34,425 nt of DNA from CADCVW01 sp035644935 (lineage in GTDB: Bacteria > Pseudomonadota > Alphaproteobacteria > Sphingomonadales > Sphingomonadaceae), in the NCBI GenBank assembly GCA_035644935.1, contig DASQNO010000037.1, forward strand, positions 1 through 34,425, in the 5' to 3' direction. The position numbers and the translations under genes are program-made. The first letter of the stretch is position 1. Each line of letters opens with the position of its first letter. The notes under the pieces are model-generated. The model was not told the DNA's origin. It searched no databases and saw only the letters and a list, made by a program, of their open reading frames with translations. Below, piece by piece: positions 25,338 to 33,401 of the stretch.

Positions 25338-26134
25338 GGTCGCGTCGCCGCCTTCATATCCATCACGAAGGCACGAACCGGTTCCGCGGCTTCCGTGCCA
25401 AACTCTGCGATCAGGGCGACGATCGCGGAACCGGAAATGACGCCGGAGGCTCCGGCGGCCAAGGCGGTGCGGACGTGATCGGGTGACGATATGCCGAAGC
25501 CCAGCACCGCCGGAGGTGCCCCCAGACCGCGAAGACGTTGAAGCATATCCGCGTGGTCCAGCCGGAGCGCCGTGCCCGCTCCGGTTACGCCCGCGCGGGC
25601 GAGGCAATAGGTGTAACCGCGCCCAAGCGCCGCGATGTCCGCAAGTCTGGCTTGCGGAGTATTGGTGGCCGCGATCAGCACCGGCGCGATGCCGTGCACG
25701 CGCGCGGCGTCGGACCAGGGGCGTGCCTCCATCAAGGGAACGTCCGCCACCAGAACACTGTCCACGCCCGCGTCCGCGCACGCGCTGTAAAAGGCGTCGC
25801 GACTGCGATTGGCGACGAGGTTCGCGTAGGTAAGGATGCCGACGGGAACGGCCGGGTGCCGGACGCGGAATTCACGCAGGATCCCGAAGCACGTGGCCGC
25901 GGTCGCCCCCGCCCGGAGAGCGCGCATGGCGGCGGCCTCGATCACCGGGCCGTCGGCGATGGGGTCGGAAAAGGGAATGCCCACCTCGATCATGTCCGCG
26001 CCGCCATCCACCAGCGCGTCCAGGATCGCGGGGCACGCGTCGGGGGTCGGGTCGCCGAGCATGACAAAGGCGCCCAGCGCCCCCTCCCCGCGCGTCGCCA
26101 GCGCGTCGAACATCGCCGCGTAGCGCGTGTTCAT
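25334..26134 (-). CDS. trpA: Tryptophan synthase alpha subunit
   Basis: TrpA cleaves indole-3-glycerol phosphate to indole and glyceraldehyde-3-phosphate and channels indole to TrpB. The 266-residue TIM barrel has the catalytic Glu50 in DMIEVGIPFSDP and Asp61 in ADGPVIE, and the phosphate-binding GFGISSPDHV and SGVISGSAIV. The ATG at 26134 overlaps the trpB stop (ATGA), and the stop overlaps the putative start of the VanZ-like gene. Its position at the end of trpD-trpCF-trpB-trpA is standard. Confidence 0.97.
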   Translation of the reverse strand: MNTRYAAMFDALATRGEGALGAFVMLGDPTPDACPAILDALVDGGADMIEVGIPFSDPIADGPVIEAAAMRALRAGATAATCFGILREFRVRHPAVPVGILTYANLVANRSRDAFYSACADAGVDSVLVADVPLMEARPWSDAARVHGIAPVLIAATNTPQARLADIAALGRGYTYCLARAGVTGAGTALRLDHADMLQRLRGLGAPPAVLGFGISSPDHVRTALAAGASGVISGSAIVALIAEFGTEAAEPVRAFVMDMKAATRP

Positions 26135-27315
26135 GCGGACACGCCCAGCAGGCCCTGCGCCTGCCCCATGTCCTTGTCTCCGCGGCCCGACAGGTTGACG
26201 ATGAAGACCCGGTCTTCGCCGGCGGCGTCAGCCTCCGCGGCGAGCTCGAGGGCATGAGCCAGCGCGTGCGCCGATTCGAATGCGGCGATGATGCCTTCGG
26301 AGCGGGCGAGCAGCGCGAACGCGTCCAGCGCTTGGCCGTCGGTCACGCCGACATAGGACGCGCGGCCGCTGTCCTTCAGGAACGCATGCTCCGGACCCAC
26401 GGCCGGGTAATCCATGCCGGCGGACACGGACCAGCTGTCGGCGATCTGCCCTTCTTCGTCCTGCAGGACGTAGGTCTCCGCCCCGTGCAGGATGCCGCGC
26501 CGGCCGCGGAGCAGCGTGGCGCTATGCTCCGCACCGTCCAGCCCCTTCCCCGCCGCCTCGACGCCGATCAGCCGCACCTCTTGGTCGGGAACGAACGCCG
26601 CGAACGCACCCATGGCGTTCGACCCGCCGCCGACGCAGGCGATCACCGCATCGGGCAGACGCCCTTCGTCGGCCAGTACCTGTTCGCGCGCCTCTTCGCC
26701 GATCACCCGCTGATATTCGCGCACCATCAGGGGGAACGGGTGCGGCCCGGCAACGGTGCCGAGCAAATAGTGCGTATCGGCAAAGCTCGCCGTCCAGTCG
26801 CGCATCGCCTCGTTCACCGCGTCCTTGAGCGTCTGGCCGCCGCTGGTGACGGGCACCACTTCGGCCCCCATGAGCCGCATGCGGAAAACGTTGAGCTGCT
26901 GCCGCGCGACGTCGTGCGCGCCCATGTAGATGCGGGTGGGCAGCTTGAACAACGCGCCCGCGATTGCGGTCGCGACCCCGTGCTGCCCTGCCCCGGTCTC
27001 GGCGATCAGCCGCGTCTTGCCCATGCGGCGCGCGAGCAGGCCTTGCGCCAGAACCTGGTTGGTCTTGTGAGCGCCGCCGTGCAGCAAATCTTCCCGTTTC
27101 AGATAGATGCGGGCGTTTGTTGAACCGAGATTGCGACACAGGGTCAGCGGCGTCGGCCGGCCGGCGTAACGCGTGAGCAGCGCGTGCAGTTCGGCCGCGA
27201 AGCTCGGATCGTCCTGCGCGGCAAGGAATGCCGCTTCCAGCTGTTCAAGCGCCGGCATCAGGATTTCGGGGACATAGGCCCCGCCATAGTCGCCGAAACG
27301 GCCGGTCATCAGCAT
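26131..27315 (-). CDS. trpB: Tryptophan synthase beta subunit
   Basis: TrpB condenses indole with serine using PLP. The 394-residue length is typical. Motifs include GRFGDYGGAYVPE at the N terminus, the PLP lysine in HGGAHKTNQ (Lys84), ETGAGQHGVA and the phosphate-binding CVGGGSNAMG. The frame is open much further upstream but only into low-complexity sequence antisense-like to nothing. The ATG at 27315 has GAGGAAG about six bases upstream and gives MLMTGRFGDYGG. A gap of 67 bp separates it from trpCF, the largest within this half of the operon. Confidence 0.97.
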   Translation of the reverse strand: MLMTGRFGDYGGAYVPEILMPALEQLEAAFLAAQDDPSFAAELHALLTRYAGRPTPLTLCRNLGSTNARIYLKREDLLHGGAHKTNQVLAQGLLARRMGKTRLIAETGAGQHGVATAIAGALFKLPTRIYMGAHDVARQQLNVFRMRLMGAEVVPVTSGGQTLKDAVNEAMRDWTASFADTHYLLGTVAGPHPFPLMVREYQRVIGEEAREQVLADEGRLPDAVIACVGGGSNAMGAFAAFVPDQEVRLIGVEAAGKGLDGAEHSATLLRGRRGILHGAETYVLQDEEGQIADSWSVSAGMDYPAVGPEHAFLKDSGRASYVGVTDGQALDAFALLARSEGIIAAFESAHALAHALELAAEADAAGEDRVFIVNLSGRGDKDMGQAQGLLGVSA

Positions 27316-27382
27316 GGCGTTCTTCCTCGATTGATTATCGGATCGGTGGAGCGGGCGGGCAGCGCAGCCGGGATCACCGTCG

Positions 27383-28843
27383 TCATGGCGCGGTCTCGGG
27401 TGTCGGAACCGCCTCGCGTTCGCGCCGGCCTGCGGCAGATTGCTGCCTGTCGGGGACGCGCAGAGCTTCGAAGAAGGCGGCGAGCCGCGCGCGATCCTTG
27501 ATACCTGGCCGCGCCTCGACGCCGGAGCATACATCCAGGGCCCATGCGCCCGCGCGCGACGCAGCCGCGGCGTTCTCCGGGCGGAGACCACCCGCGATGA
27601 TCCCGGAGCCAAGATCACCGCGGCCCTGGAGCCGGTCCCAATCGAAGGCCCGCCCGGTGCCGCCCGTTGTGCTCGCGACAGCCGTGTCGAACAAGGTCCG
27701 CGTGGCGCCGGCCCGCGCCTGCAGGATCGTGTCCGCGACCGGCACCGTCGCCCAGATCTCACAGCCGTCGGGAAGGCGCGACCGTAAGTCATTGATGTAC
27801 GACGCGCCCTCATCGCCATGCAACTGCACCGCCGCGCAGTTCGCATCCCGTGCGAACGCCGCGACATCCGCCCGCGCGGCGTTGCGGAAGACGCCGACGA
27901 CGGGCAGCTCGGCAGCTTCGGCAAGTCGCCTTGCGACCGCGCCATCGATCGCGCGCGGGGTTCCGGGCACCATGATCAGGCCGGCAAAGGACGCACCCGC
28001 CGCGCGCGCCGCTACGAGGTCGGCGGCATTGGTCACTCCGCAGACCTTGACCGGCCCGAAGACCAGGCTGCGGGCGGCGAGCGCGGGGTCGGCGGTGCGC
28101 ATGAGGGAGGAGCCCACCAGAAAGGCATCGGCGTGCCGGGCGAGCCGTTGGACGTCGGCGCGCGTGGCAATGCCGGACTCGGCGATCAGGATGCGGTCGG
28201 CGGGAACGAGATGCGCAAGGCGCTCGGTCACCGCGAGATCCACCTTGAGCGTGCGAAGGTCGCGATTGTTGATGCCAACGATTCGCGCTCCCAAGGCGAC
28301 CGCGCGACGGACCTCGTCCTCGTCATGTGCCTCCACCAACGCATCCAGGCCGAGCGCGTCGGCGGCCGCCATGCAGGCGCGCGCCTCCCCGTCGCCCAGC
28401 ACCGACAGCATCAGCAGCACGGCGTCGGCGCCATGCAGGCGCGCTTCAGGAACCTGGCGAGGATCGACGACGAAATCCTTGCAAAGCAGGGGCCCGTCGA
28501 AAGCCGCGCGCACGGCCGCGAGATCGTCGAACGAGCCGCCGAAGAAGCGCGCGTCGGTAAGTACGCTGATCGCGTCGGCGGCGCCCGCATAGGCATGAGC
28601 GACTCGGGCGGGATCGGCACTTTCGCGGATCGTACCCTCCGACGGCGAGGCGCGCTTGAACTCCATGACGAAGTGCGCACCGGGCCGCGCCAGCACGTCC
28701 GCCAGGCTGCGGGTCGTGCGCGCGGCGCGGGCGGTGAGTTCGGCCAGCGTCGCCGATCCCAGCCGCGCGGCGACGTCCACGCGCTTGGCCGCGATGATCT
28801 CCCCCAGGACGCCGCCGGGATGATGCGTGGTGGGGCTACGCAT
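27383..28843 (-). CDS. trpCF: Bifunctional indole-3-glycerol phosphate synthase / phosphoribosylanthranilate isomerase
   Basis: A single 486-residue frame carries two TIM barrels. The first (about 1-255) is TrpC: FVMEFKRASPSEG (61-70 region), LLCKDFVVDPRQV, LVEAHDEDE, GINNRDLRTLKVDL and LIAESGI. The second (about 260-450) is TrpF: PVKVCGVTNAADL with the catalytic Cys, AAVQLHGDE, and LFDTAVASTTGGTGRAFDW with the catalytic Asp. The C-terminal tail after the TrpF barrel is charged and probably disordered. The TrpC-TrpF order is the enteric arrangement; in most alphaproteobacteria these are two proteins. I chose the ATG at 28843, overlapping the end of trpD by 8 bp; another ATG lies at 28858. Confidence 0.95.
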   Translation of the reverse strand: MRSPTTHHPGGVLGEIIAAKRVDVAARLGSATLAELTARAARTTRSLADVLARPGAHFVMEFKRASPSEGTIRESADPARVAHAYAGAADAISVLTDARFFGGSFDDLAAVRAAFDGPLLCKDFVVDPRQVPEARLHGADAVLLMLSVLGDGEARACMAAADALGLDALVEAHDEDEVRRAVALGARIVGINNRDLRTLKVDLAVTERLAHLVPADRILIAESGIATRADVQRLARHADAFLVGSSLMRTADPALAARSLVFGPVKVCGVTNAADLVAARAAGASFAGLIMVPGTPRAIDGAVARRLAEAAELPVVGVFRNAARADVAAFARDANCAAVQLHGDEGASYINDLRSRLPDGCEIWATVPVADTILQARAGATRTLFDTAVASTTGGTGRAFDWDRLQGRGDLGSGIIAGGLRPENAAAASRAGAWALDVCSGVEARPGIKDRARLAAFFEALRVPDRQQSAAGRREREAVPTPETAP

Positions 28844-29879
28844 TGGTTGCCGCCGCAAGTTGCCGAAGCTTGTCGTACGGCCCCCCCGTACGCAGCTGTT
28901 CGCGCGCCAGAACCACGCCGGCGGCGAAGCTGTCGGCCAGCCCCGCGGTCATCAGCAGCGCCCCCGCATTGAGCGCGATGGCCTCGGCATGCGCTGGTGG
29001 CCCCTCCCCCTTGAGCGCCGCCGCGAGACCCGCGGCGTTGGCTTCGATCCCGCCGCCTTTCACCGTCGACAGCGGACGCTTCGCAATGTCGGCGTCGTCA
29101 GGGTCGAGTGTAATATGGGCGAAATTCCCGTGACTTACACGAATTGCCTTCGTCTCGGCGTGAAGCGCGATCTCGTCGAGCCCGCTGCCGTGCACCACCA
29201 GCGCATGGGTGCAGCCGAGCGCCGCCAGCGTGTGCGCCACGGGCTCCAGCGTCAGCGGATCGGCGACGCCCAGGATCTGCACGGGCGGTGCCGCCGGGTT
29301 CACGCAGGGACCCAGCAGGTTCATGATCGTCCGCACGCCCAAGCGGCGGCGCGCGGGTCCCGCATGGCGAAGGCCGGGATGGTAGGCCGGGGCGTAGAGG
29401 AAGCAGACGCCGACTTCGTCCAGCGCCGCGCGCGAAACATCCGCGGGCACGTCGATGCGGACGCCCAATTGTTCGAGCACGTCGGCGGACCCGCATCGGG
29501 AGGTCACCGAACGGTTACCGTGCTTGGCCACGGGCAGGCCCGCCGCCGCGGCGACAAAGGCGACGGCCGTGGAGATGTTGATCGACGCCGAGCCATCGCC
29601 GCCGGTGCCGCAACTGTCGGCGAACAGATAGTCCGGCCGCGGGAACGGCACCGCGGCGGCGCGCAGCGCGCGCGCCGCGCCCGTCATCTCCGCCGCGGTT
29701 TCCGCGCGCACCGGGAGAGCAAGGAGCATCGCGGCGATCTGGTCCTCGTCCAGCGCGCCCGCGACAAGCGCGCCGAACAGCGTCTCGGCGGACGCCGCGC
29801 CGAGCGGCGTGCCCGCGATCAGACGGTCGAAAATGGTCGAAACGGACGTGCGGGGAAGCGAAAGCGTGGCGGCGATCAT
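28836..29879 (-). CDS. trpD: Anthranilate phosphoribosyltransferase
   Basis: TrpD joins anthranilate to PRPP. The 347-residue protein has SCGTGGDGSASINISTAVA (GTGGDG at about 91-96), KHGNRSVTSRCGSADVLEQLG, and RRLGVRTIMNLLGPCVNP, all core motifs. TrpG and TrpD are separate proteins here, unlike the fused E. coli form. The frame can be opened at a TTG at 29900, but that codon lies in the T run of the upstream terminator. The ATG at 29879, with CAGGA upstream, is the sensible start. It is the first structural gene after the trpL attenuator. Confidence 0.95.
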   Translation of the reverse strand: MIAATLSLPRTSVSTIFDRLIAGTPLGAASAETLFGALVAGALDEDQIAAMLLALPVRAETAAEMTGAARALRAAAVPFPRPDYLFADSCGTGGDGSASINISTAVAFVAAAAGLPVAKHGNRSVTSRCGSADVLEQLGVRIDVPADVSRAALDEVGVCFLYAPAYHPGLRHAGPARRRLGVRTIMNLLGPCVNPAAPPVQILGVADPLTLEPVAHTLAALGCTHALVVHGSGLDEIALHAETKAIRVSHGNFAHITLDPDDADIAKRPLSTVKGGGIEANAAGLAAALKGEGPPAHAEAIALNAGALLMTAGLADSFAAGVVLAREQLRTGGPYDKLRQLAAATNA

Positions 29880-29897
29880 GATGATGGTGTCCTGACG

Positions 29898-29925
29898 CAA
29901 AAAAGCCCGCCGGGTGGGCGGGCTT
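29898..29925 (-). terminator. trp attenuator: intrinsic terminator before trpD
   Basis: On the minus strand a nine-base-pair stem (AAGCCCGCC with GGCGGGCTT, loop CACCC) is followed directly by a run of Ts. It sits between the trpL stop at 29957 and the trpD ATG at 29879, leaving 18 bases between T run and ATG. Position and form match a transcription attenuator controlled by translation of trpL. The competing antiterminator pairing was not resolved by eye. Confidence 0.85.
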
Positions 29926-29956
29926 GCTGTTAGTGTTCGCGAGAAATCCTAAAGGA

Positions 29957-30025
29957 TCATCGCCACCAGCGCGCACCCGCAACATGTCCGGCGGGACGCC
30001 AGTACGAGGTGAGGTGCACGTTCAT
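29957..30025 (-). CDS. trpL: trp leader peptide, 22 residues with tandem Trp codons
   Basis: A 22-codon frame starts at ATG 30025 (MNVHLTSYWRP) and ends GARWWR followed by TGA. It has three Trp codons, two of them adjacent (TGGTGG) just before the stop, about 30 bases ahead of the attenuator stem. The WWR ending is like that of rhizobial trp leader peptides. A ribosome starved for Trp-tRNA would stall there and prevent terminator folding. No strong Shine-Dalgarno is visible before the ATG, so the exact start is less certain than the Trp-Trp-Arg-stop end. Confidence 0.82.
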   Translation of the reverse strand: MNVHLTSYWRPAGHVAGARWWR

Positions 30026-30154
30026 CGCGCCGGGTGATGCGTCGCGTTCCCCGTCGCGTCAACCCCTGGGGCGATCGCCGCCCCGGCCTTCGGGTTGCGA
30101 TTGGCGGGCGTTTCCGCGAAGGCGGCGCGCTTGCATCAAGGAAACGACGGGCGA

Positions 30155-31267
30155 ATGTTCAATTACTTTAAGGGCGCGACGGTGTTCACGCTCATCTGCC
30201 TCGGCCTGGCGGTGTGGCTCGGCTGGTCGACCACGGGCAATGTCGGCGGGACGCTGGGCGTGCTGTGGATCGTCGCGGTGCTGGGCGTGCTGGAAGTGTC
30301 GCTGTCGTTCGACAATGCGGTGGTCAACGCCACGGTGCTCAAGGACATGTCGCCGATCTGGCGGCGGCGGTTTCTGACGTGGGGCATCGCCTTTGCCGTG
30401 TTCGGAATGCGCATCATATTCCCGCTGGCGATCGTCGCCGTGGCCGCGCAGGTCGGACCGATCGAGGCCGTTCGGCTCGCGGCGAGCGACCCGGAGGAAT
30501 ATGAGCGCATCATCACCGGCGCGCATGTCGGCATTTCGGGCTTCGGCGGCGCGTTCCTGGCGATGGTGGGCCTCAAGTTCTTCTTCAAAAGCGACAAGGA
30601 CGTGCACTGGATAGAGGTCATCGAGAAGCGCCTGTCGCGTTTCGCCAATGTCGAGGCGCTGGAGATCGGGATCGTCCTCATCGCCCTGCTCGGCATCTCG
30701 CGGCTGCTGACGCCCGATGAGGGCGCGACGTTCATCGTCGCCGGGCTTTGGGGCGTGCTGGCGTTCATCGCGGTGGAGGCGGTCGGGCACGTGCTGGAGC
30801 CGCCCAAGGCGGACCACGCCGCCGAGGGCGTCGACCTGACCGCGGCGGCGGCGAAGTCGGGCCTGTCGGGGTTCCTGTACCTCAACGTGCTGGACAGCGC
30901 CTTTTCGTTCGACGGCGTGATCGGCGCGTTCGCCTTGTCCAACAACATCTTCGTAATCGCGCTGGGCCTGGGTATCGGGGCGATGTTCGTCCGCTCGATG
31001 ACGATCATGCTGGTCGATCGCGGCACGCTGGCGCAGTATCGCTACCTAGAGCACGGCGCGTTCTGGGCGATCATCGTGCTGGCAGCGATCCTGCTCTTCG
31101 GCGCGCGTTTTCACATCCCCGAAGTGTTCACGGGGTTGATCGGCGCGGTGCTGATCGGGCTCTCGCTCTGGGCGTCCGCACGCTACAACCGGGCGCACCC
31201 CGATGAGGCAACCCGCGCGATCGGCGACGATCCGGTGCTGCCCGACGGCAGCCGCTTGGGCGCCTAG
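30155..31267 (+). CDS. DUF475/TerC superfamily integral membrane protein
   Basis: The 370-residue protein has about nine hydrophobic segments and two TerC-type acidic motifs: LEVSLSFDNAVVNATVLKDM near the N terminus and LDSAFSFDGVIGAFALSNNI in the second half. Each motif has Asp and Asn or Ser residues within membrane helices. These are hallmarks of the DUF475 branch of the TerC/Alx/YkoY superfamily, which includes proteins linked to tellurite resistance and manganese export. The start at ATG 30155 has AAGGA upstream. It is divergent from trpL and convergent with trpG (stops overlap by 4 bp), sitting inside the trp gene set on the opposite strand. The transported ion is unknown. Confidence 0.88.
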   Translation: MFNYFKGATVFTLICLGLAVWLGWSTTGNVGGTLGVLWIVAVLGVLEVSLSFDNAVVNATVLKDMSPIWRRRFLTWGIAFAVFGMRIIFPLAIVAVAAQVGPIEAVRLAASDPEEYERIITGAHVGISGFGGAFLAMVGLKFFFKSDKDVHWIEVIEKRLSRFANVEALEIGIVLIALLGISRLLTPDEGATFIVAGLWGVLAFIAVEAVGHVLEPPKADHAAEGVDLTAAAAKSGLSGFLYLNVLDSAFSFDGVIGAFALSNNIFVIALGLGIGAMFVRSMTIMLVDRGTLAQYRYLEHGAFWAIIVLAAILLFGARFHIPEVFTGLIGAVLIGLSLWASARYNRAHPDEATRAIGDDPVLPDGSRLGA

Positions 31268-31839
31268 GCGACCCCGTCCAGAATGTTGCGCAGCATGCGG
31301 TCGCCCTGACGGGTCAGAATCGATTCGGGGTGGAATTGCAGCCCGGTGGTGCGCGCCGCCGGATCGCTGATCGCCATCGCCATGCCGCCGATCGCGGCGT
31401 GGACGCGAAAGGCGGCGGGCACGTCGCGCGTGCACAGGCTGTGGTAGCGGCCGATGTGCACGGGTTCGGTGAACCCGGCGAACGGCCCCGCCCCGTCATG
31501 TTCGAGCAGGCTCGACTTGCCGTGCACGGGCGCATCCGCGCGCGTCACCGCACCGCCCGCCGCGGCGACCAGCGCCTGGTGGCCAAGGCAGATGCCGAGC
31601 ACGGGCACCGTGCCGTGCGCCCGCGCGATCAGGTCCATCGTGCAGCCCGCGTCCTCGGGCCGGCCGGGACCGGGCGACAGGACGATGAGAGCGCTTTCGG
31701 CCCTGGCGGACTCCCAGGCTTCGGCGGCGTCCACGGTGTTACGCAGAACGCGCACCGCGCAGCCGAGCCGCTCAAAGGATTCGACGAGGTTGAAGCTGAA
31801 GCTGTCGAGATTGTCGATCAGCAGGACGGGCCGGGTCAT
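31264..31839 (-). CDS. trpG: Anthranilate synthase component II (glutamine amidotransferase)
   Basis: The 191-residue class I glutamine amidotransferase supplies ammonia to TrpE. It has LLIDNLDSFSFNLVE, SPGPGRPEDAG, the nucleophile Cys84 in GICLGHQAL, and His170/Glu172 in LQFHPESIL. PabA-type proteins are very similar, but the gene overlaps trpE (ATGA) so anthranilate synthase is the likely partner. It could also serve folate synthesis. Its stop overlaps that of the convergent TerC-family gene. Confidence 0.93.
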   Translation of the reverse strand: MTRPVLLIDNLDSFSFNLVESFERLGCAVRVLRNTVDAAEAWESARAESALIVLSPGPGRPEDAGCTMDLIARAHGTVPVLGICLGHQALVAAAGGAVTRADAPVHGKSSLLEHDGAGPFAGFTEPVHIGRYHSLCTRDVPAAFRVHAAIGGMAMAISDPAARTTGLQFHPESILTRQGDRMLRNILDGVA

Positions 31840-33401
31840 GTCGCGTCTCCCGTTGCGGCGAGCACGGACAGCAGCGCCGACGCCTTGCGCCGCGTTTCGG
31901 CGGCCTCGCGCTGCGGGTCGCTGTCGAACACCACGCCAGCCCCCGCGCGCACATAGGCGACGCCGTCCTTGACCACCGCCGACCGGATCACGACGCCCGT
32001 GTCCATGTGCCCGTCGCCGTTTATCCACCCAATCGCGCCGCCATAGGGTCCCCGCTTGGTGACCTCCGTCTCCCGCAGCAGTTCGGTCGCGCGGATCTTG
32101 GGCGCGCCGGTCAGCGTGCCGACGTTCAGGCATGCGGCAAGCGCGTGCAGCGCGTCGAGGCCCGGCCGCAGCCCGCCCTGCACGGACGAGACGAGGTGCA
32201 TCAGCCGCGCATAACGCTCGACGCGCATCAGCGCGGCGACGCGGCGCGTGCCGGTGACGCTGACCCGCGCGACGTCGTTCCGCGCGAGGTCGACGAGCAT
32301 CATGTGCTCGGCCACCTCCTTGGCGTCGAGCCGCATCTCGGCTTCCAGCCGGTCGTCCTCGTCCTCCGTCGCGCCGCGCGCGGTGGTGCCCGCGATGGGT
32401 TTGACCTCCACCGTTCGCCCCTGCGCCCCGGCGAAGACGCGGACGGAGGTTTCGGGCGAGGCGCCGAACAGGACGTGATCCGGGCTCCGCACGAAGTAGC
32501 GATAGGGGCTGGGGTCCAGCGCGCGCTGCGCGGCGAACGCGCGCAAGGGGTCGGCGCAGGGCACGCGAAAGGTGCGGGAGGGCACGACCTGGTAGATGTC
32601 GCCCGCAACGATGCGTTCGCGCAGCGTGGCGACCACCGCGCCGAACGCGGCGTCGTCGAGGTCGACGTCAGGGTCCGCGACGGGGCCTCCGGGCGTGGGA
32701 ATCGTCGGCGGCGGCTTGACGTCCGCGCAGCGTGTGACAAGCCGCGTGAGGCGTTCGGCGGCACCGTAATAGGCCCGCTCGGCGGCTGCGGGATCGTCGG
32801 AGCCGAACGCCGTGCACACCAGCCGCGGCCGCGCGCCGGGTTCGAAGACGATCAGCGACGCGGGGAGCCAGAAAAGAAAGTCCGGGTATTTCAGCGGGTC
32901 GCGGGCGTTGGCGGGCAGGTTTTCGAAGAGGTCGACATGGTCGAAGGCCACGATGCCCAGCGCGGCGACCGTGAACGGCTCCTCTGGGGAGGCGGACGCG
33001 AGCCCTGTCAGGACGCGGAGCACGTCCACCGGCGAAGGCGCGCGCAGCCGTGCCTCGGCGTCATGGCTGTCGAGGCGCTCGAAGCGCAGCACGAGCTGCT
33101 GATCCTCGCTGGCGACGACGCGCTCCGGTAGCCGCATGGCGACCGCAGCTAGCGCTTGCGCGCCGTTCGGCGTCAGTGCGTCCAGCGTGACCACGCAGCC
33201 GCGGCACTCCACCCGCAGCGCCGCCTCGTCCATTAGCAGGCTGGGCCCGACGGTGCGCTCCAGCAGGAACGTATCCGGGCGCCCGCCGCCGTCGCTGAGC
33301 GCGGCGTAGAGCGCGAGCGGGTCGGGGTCGGTCGGCAGCCGGCGGTGCAGCGCCAGCGCCTCGCCGCCGCGCAGGCCCGCGCGCGGGCGCACCGGGGTCA
33401 C
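31836..33401 (-). CDS. trpE: Anthranilate synthase component I, enteric-type
   Basis: TrpE makes anthranilate from chorismate. The 521-residue length and the order of conserved blocks follow the E. coli-like branch: LLE motif near residue 46, SLLMDEAALRVEC, GIVAFDHVDLFENLP, GDIYQVVPSRTF, DPSPYRYFV, GASPE, PIAGTTARG, HMMLVDLARNDVARV, GTLTGAPKIRA, and YGGAIGWINGDGHMDTGVVIRS. In E. coli the feedback site begins LLLES followed by a loop of about ten residues; here it is LLER (Arg49) and about five residues shorter. This suggests weak or absent tryptophan inhibition. The GTG start at 33401 overlaps the aroF stop (GTGA); the open frame upstream of it lies within aroF. PabB is unlikely given the neighbours. 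Confidence 0.93.
   Translation of the reverse strand: MTPVRPRAGLRGGEALALHRRLPTDPDPLALYAALSDGGGRPDTFLLERTVGPSLLMDEAALRVECRGCVVTLDALTPNGAQALAAVAMRLPERVVASEDQQLVLRFERLDSHDAEARLRAPSPVDVLRVLTGLASASPEEPFTVAALGIVAFDHVDLFENLPANARDPLKYPDFLFWLPASLIVFEPGARPRLVCTAFGSDDPAAAERAYYGAAERLTRLVTRCADVKPPPTIPTPGGPVADPDVDLDDAAFGAVVATLRERIVAGDIYQVVPSRTFRVPCADPLRAFAAQRALDPSPYRYFVRSPDHVLFGASPETSVRVFAGAQGRTVEVKPIAGTTARGATEDEDDRLEAEMRLDAKEVAEHMMLVDLARNDVARVSVTGTRRVAALMRVERYARLMHLVSSVQGGLRPGLDALHALAACLNVGTLTGAPKIRATELLRETEVTKRGPYGGAIGWINGDGHMDTGVVIRSAVVKDGVAYVRAGAGVVFDSDPQREAAETRRKASALLSVLAATGDAT

Noticed and set aside
27228..28592. Long plus-strand open frame (454 codons) opposite trpCF
   Set aside because: Arg/Ser/Ala-rich shadow caused by high GC content; the opposite strand encodes a clear TrpC-TrpF fusion.
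28827..29933. Plus-strand open frame of 368 codons opposite trpD and the attenuator
   Set aside because: Low-complexity Arg/Gly/His composition; conflicts with trpD and the trp terminator.
29515..29985. Minus-strand frame starting MLRVRAGGDDP that could be read as the trp leader
   Set aside because: It has no Trp residues and runs through the terminator into trpD; the overlapping frame ending Trp-Trp-Arg-stop is the better leader.
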